The notes beneath the pieces were generated by a model that made no database searches, had not been told where the DNA came from, and was given only the letters and a program-made list of their open reading frames with translations. A stretch of 7,341 bases of DNA from assembly GCA_021796445.1 (NCBI GenBank), contig JAKACB010000032.1, forward strand, positions 1 through 7,341, given 5' to 3'. A program made the position numbers and the translations under genes. The stretch comes from Nanobdellota archaeon. Its GTDB lineage: Archaea; Nanoarchaeota; Nanoarchaeia; Parvarchaeales; Parvarchaeaceae. Of this stretch, positions 6,907-7,341 are shown in pieces; position 1 is the first letter of the stretch, and each line of letters begins with the position of its first letter.

Positions 6907-6914
6907 TTTATATA
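6907..6914 (+). promoter_or_regulatory. Candidate TATA box for the pilin-like gene
   Basis: TTTATATA, close to the archaeal TATA consensus, is centred about 27 bp before the ATG at 6938. It is the best-looking box in the window and favours that ATG over the internal ATG at 6974. Confidence 0.55.
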
Positions 6915-6937
6915 CATATAAAGACTATTACTTTTAT

Positions 6938-7341
6938 ATGCCAAGTGGTAAAAGGAAAGGCAAAGGTAAAAAGATGAAGCGGGATCTAGATAAAAAAAGA
7001 GGGGCACAAGCAGCATTAGACTACTTAGTTAGCTGGGGCTGGGTCCTAATAGTAATAGTATTAGTTTTGGTAATACTTTTTTCTTTAGGTATATTTAAGG
7101 TCCCATCCGCACCAACTATTATTACTGGTTTTCAGGGAATAACAATGCAGGCAGCACAAGCAAATTCTACTATGTTGGTAGTTGAGCTAACTAATAACTA
7201 TAATCAATTTGTTAATATTACAGGTATAACAGTAAATGTGAATGGTAATAATTACACATCAGATTCTTGTCTTAATACTATAATTTCAGATGGGCAATCT
7301 ACGTTATGTAGAGTCCCAGTAAGTACACCTACGCATAGTTA
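6938..7341 (+). CDS. Type IV pilin-like protein with class III signal peptide (partial at right edge)
   Basis: 134 codons are visible and the 3' end is missing. The N-terminus is strongly basic (residues 1-22), followed by KKRGAQAALDYL (19-30) and a hydrophobic helix at about 31-53. This matches the archaeal class III signal-peptide plan, in which a prepilin peptidase cuts before Gln in front of a hydrophobic assembly helix. Cleavage between A23 and Q24 would leave Q+1 and D+5, where D replaces the more common E. The rest of the visible part (about 54-134) is Asn/Thr/Val rich and beta-like, with sequons at N76, N93 and N105 and two cysteines (C111, C124) that could form a disulfide. The product is probably a surface filament subunit or minor pilin. 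An internal ATG at 6974, after AAAGGTAAAAAG, would give a more usual 11-residue leader. The gene is divergent from asnS, and no pilus assembly gene is visible. Confidence 0.85.
   Translation, partial: MPSGKRKGKGKKMKRDLDKKRGAQAALDYLVSWGWVLIVIVLVLVILFSLGIFKVPSAPTIITGFQGITMQAAQANSTMLVVELTNNYNQFVNITGITVNVNGNNYTSDSCLNTIISDGQSTLCRVPVSTPTHS

Overview
The window reads as a dense stretch of archaeal chromosome, AT-rich by eye (roughly one third G+C). Three things mark it as archaeal: an intact large subunit (DP2) of the archaeal D-family DNA polymerase, archaeal-type AlaRS and AsnRS sequences, and a class III (pilin/archaellin-like) signal peptide. TATA-like boxes sit about 26-30 bp upstream of most start codons with no convincing Shine-Dalgarno sequences, which fits leaderless transcription. 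A compact genome with DP2 and a pilin beginning RGAQAALDYLVSWGW suggests a DPANN-type lineage (Micrarchaeota/Parvarchaeota-like). That placement is inference from memory of such proteins, not a search result.

Layout. (1) 1-161, minus: the first 53 codons of alanyl-tRNA synthetase, running off the left edge. (2) 162-269: AT-rich divergent promoter region. (3) 270-343, plus: tRNA-His(GTG) with an encoded G-1. (4) 402-3833, plus: polC, the PolD catalytic large subunit. (5) 3830-4915, minus: four CBS domains fused to a C-terminal domain that I read as HPF/RaiA-like; its stop codon overlaps the polC stop on a shared TTAA. (6) 4936-5493, minus: a four-helix membrane protein of unknown function, 20 bp upstream of the CBS gene and co-oriented with it. 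(7) 5558-6841, minus: asparaginyl-tRNA synthetase. (8) 6842-6937: divergent promoter region. (9) 6938-7341, plus: a type IV pilin-like protein cut by the right edge.

How the parts relate. The theme is information processing: two aminoacyl-tRNA synthetases, one tRNA and the replicative polymerase. The CBS-HPF-like protein fits this theme as a possible nucleotide-sensing brake on ribosomes. The membrane protein may share a transcript with it. The pilin is probably an independent surface-structure gene. I saw no CRISPR array, transposon, rRNA or obvious integrated element.

The most interesting item is the CBS x4 plus HPF/RaiA-like architecture (3830-4915). Next are the reduced zinc module and shortened C-terminus of DP2.
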